In this document: piece after piece, positions 50,465 through 61,109 of the stretch | Layout of the letters: the number at the start of each line of letters is the position of its first letter | How positions within the stretch are numbered: the stretch's first letter is position 1 | Assembly (NCBI RefSeq): GCF_000328475.2 | Contig: NC_026490.1 | Span: forward strand, 496,001 to 560,000 | Reading direction: 5' to 3' | DNA length: 64,000 nt | Source: Mycosarcoma maydis | Lineage: Eukaryota; Basidiomycota; Ustilaginomycetes; Ustilaginales | Translations under genes and position numbers: made by a program | Notes under the pieces: generated by a model | The model's database searches: none | The model's input: only the letters and a program-made list of their open reading frames with translations | What the model was told of the DNA's origin: nothing

Positions 50465-51468
50465 CTAGCGCCGTTCGTCGGCAGGCGCATTCCTGATGAG
50501 CAAGCGAATGTTGTTGAGAAAGATGAGGACCTGATCGTCGAAAGATGACCAGTCCTGACTGGATGGTGCGGAGGTGTTGGTGGGGATGGACTTTGCTTGA
50601 GCAGCGGCCTGCATGAGTTGATCAACGTCGCGAATTTCGATTTCGAGTTCGTTGATGTGGTCGGACGGTTTTTCGGGGAGGGTGACCTGGGTGAGATCGA
50701 CGATGAAGTTCTGGTGTGCGTACGAGAGACGGTTTTTTTCACGAATAGATACGTGGTCGGAGGTAGGCTCTGGTGCTGGCAACTCGACATTGATGCTAAT
50801 TCGGTAGTCAAAGAGACGATATGGACAGTAGATATCTAGATCCGCTATCCTTTGTTTCTGTATGATGCCGTCCGGTTTAATAGCGAGCGTCTCGGCGTCT
50901 CTTGTGACGCGCACTTTGCCTTTGGGCGCAGGATGGAAGTAGTCGATCTCCTTGCGTCGATGATAGCTGATCTTGGCTCCCGTGTACGAACCCTCGCTCG
51001 ACCTCAAGGCGAGTGAGTTCAAGATCCGATTGTAGTGCGCATGTTGCGACTGCACCAACAAACGACATGACCCATCGAAACGCGTCAGTAGACCTATCTT
51101 GCACAATCCAGCTTGGCATGCGAGCCGCACCGACTTACAGCACTCATTTGACTCTCGAACCTGGTGTGGCTCAGATCCACAATCGTCTCGTTGCGCACCG
51201 GCAGGTGGATCCTCTCGCCGGTCTCCTGCGATATAATCTGACCGATCTTGGCCTCGATCTGATGCAATGCAATGTAACGCAATGCAAATAGATGTGTGAG
51301 TGAAGAATAGATTGAATGCGCATCCAGCTTCAGCTAGTGGATACGTACCTCGAGATTCGATCTGCCTCTTCCTTTTGTATAGATCCAATCTCCGACAATG
51401 GTGACAAAATCATCCAGCGGATCGACGCCAAAGATGGAGCGTTCTGGAGCGAGCTGTGGAGATGACAT
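50465..51468 (-). CDS. CET1: mRNA-capping RNA 5'-triphosphatase (three exons)
   Basis: Fungal metal-dependent RNA triphosphatase (tunnel fold) that removes the gamma-phosphate of nascent mRNA before guanylylation; unrelated to the cysteine-phosphatase type of animals. Exons 51349-51468, 51139-51258 and 50465-51049; introns of 90 nt (donor GTACGT) and 89 nt (donor GTAAGT); every junction is phase 0 and the product is 274 aa. The metal-binding ExE of the first strand is Glu40/Glu42 (LEIEAKIG), split by intron 1. GERIHLPVRNETIV, the YHRRKEIDYF and GKVRVTRD basic strands, DYRISINVELP and the second acidic strand NELEIEI (Glu214/216/218) complete the tunnel. It is short compared with yeast Cet1 (549 aa) because the long N-terminus and guanylyltransferase-binding segment are reduced. 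Confidence 0.92.
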
Positions 51469-52141
51469 GGTGAGCGATGCAGGGACGAGGAAGAACGATG
51501 CTTTGTGGATCAACGATGATGTGACAGACAAGCAAGCCGTTCGCCGATCGTTGTTCGCCGATCGTTGTTCGTCGTTCGTCGTTAGTCGATTGTCGTTCGT
51601 GGTTGATCGTTGTGCTGTGCCGTGCTGCTGCTTTGAAACAAGAAGCCGGTCAGGGTCCAACTTCACGTTTGCCGCTATCCGAAGTCCGAGATTCGCGTGT
51701 CCACGCTCGTGTCGCGTGTCGAAATCCGTGATTCGTGATTGACGGTCTGTGTGTTGACGCCAAAATAATTTGGATTTTGGTGCAATTTGTCCTCTGTGAC
51801 TTATGACTGCTTCGTCGTGCTTCTAAGTTAATCCGATTCATTCTAAGATTCACGATTTACTACTGTGCACAATTCAAGAAAAGTAAGAAATTCACCGTCG
51901 GCTCCATGCTCAGCCGCGCACACTCACGACTTGACTTGCAAACGACTTGACTTGCAACCGACCAACTCGTCTTTGTCAATCGTGAATCATCTGCTCTGCC
52001 CACGACACGCTGAGTGGTCATCAGCGTAACAGGTGAGATCTCTTTGCGTGCGCCCATCGTGAATACTTCAATGGATGTTGTAATGATCTCTCCCACTTGA
52101 TTCGAAGCATCCTCGCAGCGGTTCAACACCGCGCTCACGTC
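51469..52141. other. Divergent promoter region, CET1 / RecQ helicase
   Basis: 673 nt. It contains a 7-bp periodic degenerate array (51541-51610), ATTCGTG words near 51730-51740, and a direct repeat of ACGACTTGACTTGCAA twice at about 51927-51958. An antisense ORF (51860-52807) runs into RecQ coding sequence and is a shadow. Confidence 0.6.
51541..51610. repeat. Degenerate heptamer array, TCGNCGT type, 10 units
   Basis: Ten consecutive 7-mers in register: TCGCCGA, TCGTTGT, TCGCCGA, TCGTTGT, TCGTCGT, TCGTCGT, TAGTCGA, TTGTCGT, TCGTGGT, TGATCGT. The sequence differs from ATTCRYG but the period is the same. It starts 73 nt upstream of the CET1 ATG, so it lies in the leader or core promoter. Confidence 0.85.
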
Positions 52142-54388
52142 ATGGTCGACGACTCGGACAACGATGAGGACGATTTCGAGGTGGTCTCTTCCAAACGAAT
52201 TGGTTCGAGCCAGAACGGAATGCATGCTCTTGCCAACAAATGTGACGAAAACCATATCATTTATGACGAAACGGTAGCCGCCAAACTCGAGGAGCTCGAT
52301 GCCGAGGCCGAGTCCGTGCAACGCCAAATTGCAGAGCTGCAAAGACTCAAGGATGCTGTCGTGCGCGAGAGACGTAAAGTATACAACGCTTACCTCAAGA
52401 CGTTGCAATTGGAAAACTCTGCTTCGGATCGCAAGCTGGGTCTCGACTATACTACCACCTCCTTCTCCTGGAGCGACGATGTTCGGCTCGCTGCACTGTC
52501 TGTCTTTGGTATTCCCTCTTTCCGTTTCTGTCAGCTGGGTGTCATCAATGCAGCCCTGGACGGCCGTAACGCTGTAGTCGTGATGCCGACAGGAGGCGGA
52601 AAGTCGTTGTGCTATCAACTGCCTGCAATTCTGAGGCGTGGCGTCACACTCGTAGTCTCGCCTCTGATCTCTCTCATGACAGATCAAGTTCTCCACTTGC
52701 AGCAAGTGGGTATCCAGTCCGAGCTGCTTTGCAGCACCACTCCACGAGAGCGTTCGAATGCCATTCTCAAGCAGATACGACTCGGTACAACCTCCGAAAT
52801 CGAGCAAGCCACCTGCTCATCAGGCTGGAATTACCATCAGAACGACGGTATCAAGCTACTCTACGTCACCCCGGAGCGCATCGCAAAGTCTAAAACATGC
52901 CTCTCAGCTCTGCAGAGCGCCTACGAGCAAGCAAGACTCTCCCGCATCGTGATCGATGAGGCGCACTGCTGCTCACAGATGGGACACGACTACAGGCCAG
53001 ACTATGCAAAGCTATCGCTGCTTCGACGACTGTTCCCCAAAGTGCCCATCATGTGCCTCACGGCAACGTGTGGACCCAAGGTGCTCAACGAGATTCTTGA
53101 AATCATCGATCTTGAACCCATCACCGAGCCCGACAATGCGGCGCCTAAACGCACCATCTACTTTACAGCTCCACTCTTCCGCCCCAATCTTGCCTACAAG
53201 GTGGTGCAGCGTCCGCAACAGACCAAAGCAGCCGCTGAGGCCATTGTCGACTATATTCTCCAGAATCACGCTGGTCACAGTGGGATCGTCTACTGCCTTT
53301 CTCAAGCCGATACTCAAGCGACCGCAAAGGCGCTTAGTGAGTTGAGCAGTGGCCGCATAGCCACAGGCTGCTACCATGCCGGTCTTGACGACGCAAGCAA
53401 GCACATGATCCATACTGATTGGCGCACAGGTCGCATTCAGGTGGTTTGTGCCACGATCGCGTTTGGCATGGGCATCGACAAGCCCGACGTGCGCTTTGTC
53501 ATTCACGCCTGCATCTCGAAATCCATCGATGGATACTATCAGGAAACCGGACGGGCGGGTCGAGATGGCCAAGACTCGGACTGCGTTCTGTTCTATCGTC
53601 CACAGGATGCCATTCGTATGAGCTCGCTTGTAGCTGGCGAACCGACGGGACGAGAAAAGCTGGCTGCCATGCTCGAGTACGCCCAGTCGGCTCGATGTCG
53701 ACGTCAGCTGTTTGCAGAGTATTTCTCCGACATGTTTGAAAAAGGCGACGATCAAGCTCAGCAAGTCTGCGGCACATGCGACAATTGCACCGGTAATCGC
53801 TCGACGCTGCTCATCGATGCACGCAAAGAGATGTTCCAGCTACTTGCAATTCTGGCCGAGATGTGCAGGCAAGGCGGCAGAATCACTTTGACCAGCCTAT
53901 CCGATGTAGCTCGCGGTCTGGGAGGCGGCAAATTCAATCTGGATCCAAACCTGACCCACTTGGAAAAACCCAAGTCAAAGTCGAATGGCTCCAACGCGGC
54001 GGCCAAGGCTGGAGTTATAGATTTGCAATCCGTTGCTGGGGGCAAGATCACGCTGCATCGCGACGTTGTCGACCGCTTGATCGTGCATGGCATCCAATCG
54101 CAACTGATCCAACAAACCTATTCGGCTACAGCATACACCGTCAACGTCTACCTAGAACCGGGCGCCAAAGCGACGCGCTTCCTTCGCCATCCACTTTCGA
54201 CCATCTCGTTGCATACGCAGCTGGACCTGCTTCCTTCCGTATACATTCTACCGCCCGCCGAAATAGCTATAGCCGCAGCCGGTTCGAAAGCAAGCGTTAA
54301 ACGAATCGCAACAAACCCTGCGACAGCTCCGAGTGGAGCACAAAATCGGCGCAAAAAGAGTCGTTCCGACACCATCGTCATTCATTGA
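52142..54388 (+). CDS. RecQ-family DNA helicase (RECQ1-like)
   Basis: 3'-5' DNA helicase of the RecQ1 type, 748 aa from the first ATG at 52142. Short acidic N-terminus (DDSDNDEDDFEVV), a coiled coil (about residues 35-90), then motif 0 FRFCQLGVINAAL, Walker A MPTGGGKSLCYQLP, DEAH box DEAHCC, LTATC, FGMGIDKPDVRFVIH and QETGRAGRDG. The zinc-binding part has ARCRR then CGTCDNC, followed by an RQC winged helix (LLAILAEMCRQGGRITLTSLSDVARG) and a basic C-terminus. No HRDC or exonuclease domain, matching RECQ1. Anomaly: the aromatic-rich loop after DEAH, SQWGHDFRPDY in nearly all RecQs, reads SQMGHDYRPDY, with Met280 at the Trp position (codon ATG). In this family that Trp couples DNA binding to ATP hydrolysis. 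Confidence 0.92.
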   Translation: MVDDSDNDEDDFEVVSSKRIGSSQNGMHALANKCDENHIIYDETVAAKLEELDAEAESVQRQIAELQRLKDAVVRERRKVYNAYLKTLQLENSASDRKLGLDYTTTSFSWSDDVRLAALSVFGIPSFRFCQLGVINAALDGRNAVVVMPTGGGKSLCYQLPAILRRGVTLVVSPLISLMTDQVLHLQQVGIQSELLCSTTPRERSNAILKQIRLGTTSEIEQATCSSGWNYHQNDGIKLLYVTPERIAKSKTCLSALQSAYEQARLSRIVIDEAHCCSQMGHDYRPDYAKLSLLRRLFPKVPIMCLTATCGPKVLNEILEIIDLEPITEPDNAAPKRTIYFTAPLFRPNLAYKVVQRPQQTKAAAEAIVDYILQNHAGHSGIVYCLSQADTQATAKALSELSSGRIATGCYHAGLDDASKHMIHTDWRTGRIQVVCATIAFGMGIDKPDVRFVIHACISKSIDGYYQETGRAGRDGQDSDCVLFYRPQDAIRMSSLVAGEPTGREKLAAMLEYAQSARCRRQLFAEYFSDMFEKGDDQAQQVCGTCDNCTGNRSTLLIDARKEMFQLLAILAEMCRQGGRITLTSLSDVARGLGGGKFNLDPNLTHLEKPKSKSNGSNAAAKAGVIDLQSVAGGKITLHRDVVDRLIVHGIQSQLIQQTYSATAYTVNVYLEPGAKATRFLRHPLSTISLHTQLDLLPSVYILPPAEIAIAAAGSKASVKRIATNPATAPSGAQNRRKKSRSDTIVIH

Positions 54389-55266
54389 TGGAAATCCACG
54401 CTAACATGTCCTCATCACAACCGTGGATTGATTGAGTATTTCAGGTAAACCCGAGCTGCGAGAGTCGACGATCCCTCGTGGCTGAACGAGTTGGTCCATG
54501 ATCTTACACAGTCGTATTGTAAGCCGTCAAGTGAATCACGAATTTGTGCTTCTTGGCGTCGCCAGCTGAAGCTCGATTTCACCAAGGCGATTATCAATCA
54601 CGAAACACGAATTTTGAATCGACCTGTTGGCGGGTTTCCGCTAAGTGGTGAGTGAGAAACGTCGTGAGCAGAGTCAGTCACGAGTGAGTGGTCAGCTTTG
54701 AGTCGTGAGTGGTGAGTGCTGATGTCTCACTTTTTCATTTTGGTCTGGCACGTCGGCTAAAGAATCACGAATCACAAACATGCAACCCGGAATCGTGAAT
54801 CGTGAATCACGAATGAGGGTTCAGCTTCTTCTCCGTGCTCATTCACGATTGCGTACTCCATCAGTGTTATTCGTGATGTTATTCGTGATTGACGATTGCG
54901 CGTCTGCCAGCCGCACGCCGCGATTTAAAAGTTGTAAGCACACAAAGCCATAACAAGTGCCGATTCCCGATTGGTGCCAGCTTGGACATGCATTCGTTTC
55001 GACTCGACTCGGCTCGACTCCATCAACACCTCACCCTCACCCTCTTTGGTGTTCATTGCCACGCCATTCAGCAGCAGCAGATATCCTCACGCTGCGTTTC
55101 ATGGAAGCAGCGCCGTCCTCATCGATCCGTCTTCTCTAGCGACCCTCTGCAATCGTTGTGGCGAGTACCTTTCCGTCCATGCTTGCTTCGACATAGACCG
55201 GCGCAGCGCGCTCGCACCAATAGCGCATGCATGCCACCACATTGCTGATCACAGCGCCTGCTCATC
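54389..55266. other. Intergenic upstream of the ABC transporter
   Basis: 878 nt, no gene. Heptamer array at 54794-54814 and many single units between 54530 and 54900, plus GTGAGTGGTCAG/GTGAGTGGTGAGTG words near 54685-54720. Confidence 0.5.
54794..54814. repeat. Heptamer array CGTGAAT x2 + CACGAAT
   Basis: Three in-phase units showing the GT and AC forms side by side. Confidence 0.95.
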
Positions 55267-58200
55267 ATGTCGCTATCGCCCACCCTGGCGCCGCCTGGCG
55301 CTCTAGCCGAAGTGCGTCTGCTCGGCTTCTTATGGGCTGCTCGCCAAACCAACCTTTCTTTGTTGACAACTAATGCAACAAACGCACTCACCAAATCCTT
55401 CGATGCCACAGGCATGCATACCCAGGCTGTAGCTATCGCACCAGGCTCCAACCCACTTATTTTTGCGGCTCAACTCTCTCCTCTTCTGGTCAGCACAATC
55501 TTTGTTGTTGCGCCTCGCTTGCTCCGCGCTGCTCGCAACATCTTTCTCAGTACAAAGCCTGGCGATAGCAGTGCTGCCTGCCCTCGTTCCGTTTTCAACT
55601 ACTTTGCACCGTTCGTGACGGAGGAGGATGTACGACGCCATCGGCTTGAGTCGCTCAAGCATTCTGTTCCAACCACAAACATCCACGTAAATGGAGCAAC
55701 GATCTCGGCTATCACCGCGACCCACTTGTTTGGCATGGGGGGATTCGCAAGGCAGCGCAGACGCCTCAATCGACTCCTCTTCATCAGTCTTTTTCAGGCA
55801 GCAGCATCTGCCGCTCTCTTGGGCTGGACAGTGACGTCCTTCGAACAGTCGCGAGTGCTCAGTGGCCTTTCTCCAGTCACCGCCTGGATCACAATCTTTT
55901 TTCGATTGCTGCTCCAGCCTCCGCAGACGCCAAGCTTCGACCTGGTCGCCTTGCTGCTCTCGCTCAACGTCAGTGCTTGGATCGACCTCTTCACTTTTGT
56001 GCCCGTGTTCACCGCTCCTTCCACCACCGCCAAGCTGGATGCCGTGCTGAACGCTCGACTTCTGCTCAGCGCCACGAATGCGATCATCTGCATCTATGCT
56101 GCATCGATTTGTCTGCGTATGCCAGTCGCACAAGGTGGTTACGAAGCCGTCGTGGATCTCAGCGAACGTGTTCGACAACACACGGAGTCCGTCCCTAAAG
56201 TTCCCTCTCACCAACACTCGGCCGCCGTAGAGTATCGACTCTGTCCTACCTCGCCCGAAGATTACTGCAGCCTCTACGAGAATCTTTCATATTCATGGAT
56301 GGCTCCCATCCAGAAGCTGGCTCTAGAGCGCTCGCTTGTTCCTACTGATGTTTGGCGTCTTCGATCCATCAACGATACGCGTCTGCTCTATCACAAATTC
56401 AAAGCTCTCGAGCAGCCTCTGGAGGCAGCCGGCTACAAACCTCGCCTATTGTCCCGCATTCTACGTGCCAACGCCAACGATATCCTCCTCGACGCTTGCT
56501 TCAAGCTCATCAGCGTGAGCTTTGCCTACCTCGGCACCTACATTCTGAAAAGCATCCTTGACGAAATTCAGATAGCAGCAACGCACCACGAGAGCAGTCC
56601 TAACAAAGGCGACAGCCCCTCTGGTGCGCAGTGGACGCCTCGTCAAAGGGCATTTGCCTACGCATGCATCGGCCTCTGCCTCACCGTGGTGCGTTTCCTA
56701 GCCGAGCTCCAAAATTTCCACCACGCTCGTCAGGTTGGTCTAAGACTGCGGTCTACCCTCGTTGTCTCTCTCTTTGAGAAAGCGCTCAAGAGGCGAGACC
56801 TCAGCGGTCAGACAAAGTCGTCATCGGCGGACCTTCCAGACATGTCTGAGAATTCAGTAGAGACGGAACCTGACAGTGCCACACCAAGCTCTGTCGTATC
56901 TCACAGTCCGAGTGGCTCGGAAAACGGGACATCTGTTGCCGACGCAAACGCTATCGCCGCGAACGATTCGTATCTGCAGCCGCAAAGACGAGGAGACGTG
57001 CGCCAGAAGCAATCCTGGAGTTCGTCACTCCGCGTCAACAAGCTAAAACAGGTTTCCTTCGACTCGCTTCGATCCAAGATCTGGCAGCAATCGCCTCAAA
57101 GCAAGAGCAAACGAGCGCAAGGGCTCAAACAGCATGAGGACGAGCAGGGCGCTGACGTGGGCAAGATCGTCAACATGATGGCATCGGATGTTAACATCCT
57201 CTTGCGCATGGGCTGCGATCTCCATCAGCTTTACGGTGCCCCATTGGAAGTCACCATCGCCGCCATTTTTCTTTACAAGCTTATGGGCTGGAGCGCACTG
57301 GTTGGATTTGGTATTCTAGTCGCAGCGATTCCCGTCAACTATGTGTGGGGTGAAATTGCCGTCAAGAAGCAGCGCGAATACAGTTCAGCGCGTGATGAAC
57401 GCATGGGCCTAATGACCGAGCTCATCGACGCCATGCGCTTCGTCAAGATCCAAGGTGTCGAGCCGCAATGGGAGGAGCGCGTAGCATCGGCTCGACGTAA
57501 AGAGATCCACAAACTGATCTGGTCGCGCGTCATGACGTTTCTCTTTGAGCTGCTTTGGACCGTGATTCCTGTCCTCGTCACACTGGTCAGCTTCTTCTTC
57601 TACGTCAAGGTGGCGGGAGAGGAGCTTACTGTTTCGACTGCGTTCACTGCCATCGCTCTCTTCACCATGATACGACCACCTCTCAATGCTATTCCCGGCT
57701 TCTTGATGGGAGGTCTGATCGCTATGGTCAGCATCCAGCGACTTGAATCGTTTCTCAACGAGCAAGAGGTCGAGGAAGCTGTCAGTCAGCTCTCCAGGCA
57801 GCGCTCATCACCACCAGACAGAAGTAAGGACCAATATGTCGACGGAGCCGATAACGGGATCCAGATGACGAGTGATATGTATGCCAGCGAGCTTGCGATC
57901 AAAGGCTGCAGTTTCTTTTGGCACAATACACAGACAACTATGCGCCCTGAGCCAGGTGACGATAGGACCGACGAAGCTTCTGCGAGCGATCCGCACTATT
58001 CTAGCTTTAGCCTTCGCGACATCGACGTCAGCTTCCCCGCCGAAAAACTCACGCTAATCATCGGACCGACTGCCTCAGGCAAGAGCAGCTTGCTCGCAGC
58101 CATCCTGGGCGAGATGCTCGAATCGAAAGAAGGCACCGTTGTTCGCAACAAGTTTGACAAGCATGGCAACAGTCTTTTCAGTTATGCAAATCAACTGCCA

Positions 58201-60926
58201 TGGCTCGAAGCCGGCAGATCTGTGCGGGACAACATTCTCTTTGGCACTGCCTTTGACGAGGTCAGGTACAAGTTGTGTATCCAGGCTTGTGCGCTTCAAA
58301 ACGACCTTGACTCGATGGACGATGGTGACTTGACAAACATCGGCTCACACACTGTATCCGGTGGGCAAAAGGCGCGTATCTCGCTCGCTCGTGCTTTGTA
58401 CGCGCGCTCCAACACTGTCCTTCTCGACGATGTCCTATCAGCCGTCGACGCACGCGTGCAGAGCCATATCGTGAAGAACGCAATTTTGGGACCCATTGCC
58501 AGACGTCGTCGGATCGTCATGGTCACCCACCATGTGCACCTTTTGGTCGATCACGCGGCATTGGTGATCAGTATGCATAACGGACGAATTCTGCATCAAG
58601 GGAAACCTGCCGAATTGCAAGCGAAAGGTCTGGTCCCCTCTTCACGCCACAATGGAAAAGACAAATCACGTGGTGCTCGGGCAGAGGCAGGGGCTGTGGA
58701 TCGCGATGCTGACTCGAAGGAATCTGCTCATCTGTCCGGTCTCTCTCCTGACAAAGATGCGGCTGGTGCAGCTTCAAATGATGGCCTGACATTGGCGGTC
58801 ACACCGAAGCGTTCGATGGAGCTTGCGTCAGGAGCTCAAACTCCGCGTCTTTTGCACCAGGAGGAAAAGCGCAGAGAAGGGGCCGTCAGCTGGGTTTCTT
58901 ACCAAACATACCTGCAAGCGTCTTCGCTTCGCATTTGGGCAGTTCTGGTCTTATTTCTGCTGCTGCTGCGTCTGTCCGAGTCGTTCGGCCAGTATTGGCT
59001 CAAGGTCTGGGGCGAGGCTTATAAAACCTATGCTCTGCATTCACTTTCGTCCTTCATGATGACGATGATGCCCTCTCGCCTTCCATTTGACTTGCCCCCA
59101 GCTGAAGGACACGCTGGCTTCTACTTGGCCGTCTATGGCTTGAGTGGCTTTGCGGTCATTCTGTTCAACAGCTCTAGGGCTGTCTGCTTCTACGTTGCTT
59201 CGGTTCGAGCATCGCAGAATTTGTTTGCGACCCTCTTGGCCAACGTTATGCGTGCCCCGCTTCGATGGTTCGACGTCACTCCTGCGGGTCGAATCATGAA
59301 CCGCTTCGGAACGGACATGGACTGCATCGACAACGTCTTGCCGCAGTCGATCATGAACCTTGGCAACAACGCCTTTTCGATGGCCGCCTACTTTTTGATC
59401 TGTGTCGTGATTGTTCCCGCGTTCTTGGTGCCTAGTTGCTTGCTGGTCTTACTGGGTCCTTGGCTGGTAGGCGGGTTTCTCGCATGCACGCGGGATATGC
59501 AGAGGATCGAAGCAACCTCGACCTCGCCTATCTACGGACACTTTCAGCAGGCGTTGTCCGGCATCGTCACGATTCGAGCATTTGGTGCGGAACCGCGCTT
59601 GCTCGAATCCATGCTGGATGCAGTCGATCTGTATCAATCGCTGTGGTGGGCTGTTTGCACCATGGAAGTGTGGCTCAGCTTTCGGTCGCAGATCTTGGGT
59701 GGCGTTTCAGTCTTTGTAGTCACTCTGCTGGCTCTGTCGGGCGCCGTGTCACCAGGTTCGGCGGGTCTGGCCCTGTCGTCGGCGCAACTCCTGTGTCAAT
59801 TGGCGTACTACCTTGTCAACGACTTCAAGAATCTGGCCAACAGCTTCAACTCGCTCGAACGAGTTGCAGAATATCAACAGATGCCGCGCGAAGAAAACGA
59901 CCAAATCGTAGCTGGATATTCGACCCGGCTCGTTCCGGCCGCATGGCCGTCGGCTCGTGGGCGCATTGTCTTTGATAATGTGAGATTGCGGTACGCTGAC
60001 GATTTGCCTGACGTGCTCAAAGGGGTAAGCTTCGATGTCAAGCCTGGAGAAAAGGTGGGCATCATCGGACGAACAGGAAGCGGCAAGAGCAGCCTGGCGT
60101 CGAGCCTGTTCCGGGCGGTCGAGCTGAGTGGCGGTCGAATCTTGGTGGATGATATCGATATCAAGACGATTCCCCTTCAGCAACTGCGTAGTCGACTGAG
60201 CATAGTCATGCAGGATCCGGTGCTGTTCTCTGGCACGGTCCGAGACAATCTGGACCCTTTCAACGAACATGGGGATGCAGAAGTGGTCGATGCACTTGTC
60301 AAGGTTGGGCTCGCTTCGCCGACGGGCAGTCGCGACGACAGCGACGATGATCAAGATCAACTGGTTGATCTATCGGGGACCGACGCTGGAGCGCATGCGA
60401 AGCTGCCTCTAGGCTCGAGTATGCGACTGAGGCTCGATACACGCGTCTCTTCAGGCGGTGCTAACTTTTCTGCTGGCCAAGCGCAGCTTCTCTCACTCGC
60501 GCGATCGTAAGTACTGCAAGCCTGTAGCACCATTACCATTGCTTGACTCACTGACGCACGCTGACGTGTTTCGCCCTTGTACGATGGTTTGGCTCTTGAC
60601 TACACAGTCTGCTGCGCTCGACGCGAATCCTCATCTTGGACGAAGCTACCTCATCGACCGACATGCACACGGATGCCATGGTGCAACGAGTCATGCACAC
60701 AGCGCTCAAAGACTCGATCGTCATCTGCATAGCGCATCGTCTCAAAAGCGTGATCGACTATGACAGGATTCTGGTCATGCAGAACGGCCAATTAGTCGAA
60801 TGCGGAAGCCCGAAAGAATTGCTCTCCAAGTCGGACACGGACGAAAGCGCATTTTTCAAGAAGCTTTGCAAACACTCGGCGGAGTATAAGGAGCTTTGCG
60901 CTTCTGCTGGTGTTGAGCGCATCTGA
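55267..60926 (+). CDS. ABC transporter, subfamily C (MRP/YOR1-like), two exons
   Basis: Full-size ABCC exporter, 1852 aa. Exon 1 55267-60506 and exon 2 60608-60926, joined across a 101-nt intron (GTAAGT to CACAG) that falls in NBD2 between the signature and Walker B. N-terminal membrane segments (about residues 60-290), TMD1 (about 410-810), NBD1 with Walker A GPTASGKSS near 933, signature VSGGQKAR near 1030 and Walker B LLDDVLSAVD; then a linker, TMD2 (about 1220-1540), NBD2 with Walker A GRTGSGKSS near 1601, signature FSAGQAQ and Walker B ILILDEATSSTD. Asp in place of the catalytic Glu in NBD1 is normal for ABCC, so NBD2 does the hydrolysis. Substrates of such pumps are glutathione conjugates, organic anions or drugs; here unknown. 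Without exon 2 the protein would lack Walker B of NBD2. Convergent with RRP4, 183 bp apart. Confidence 0.93.
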
Positions 60927-61109
60927 TATTTTATCGTACAGCTTTCAGGCTGTGGTTTTTGAAGAGGTGAACTTGGCGTTTCAGGAAATTGTAACTCCAG
61001 TTAACTTAGTTCGGAATGGTGAATTATACCAGAGGCTGCGAGTCAGGATTTGAACACGGCTAAACGGTGGATTGTACTGCATATTGGGCGTGGTGAGGAT
61101 GGAAGGGAT

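Noticed and set aside
51860..52807. 315-codon antisense ORF over the RecQ gene 5' end
   Set aside because: No ATG at its head, no domain, and it overlaps the helicase domain coding strand; it is the reverse-frame shadow of the RecQ gene.
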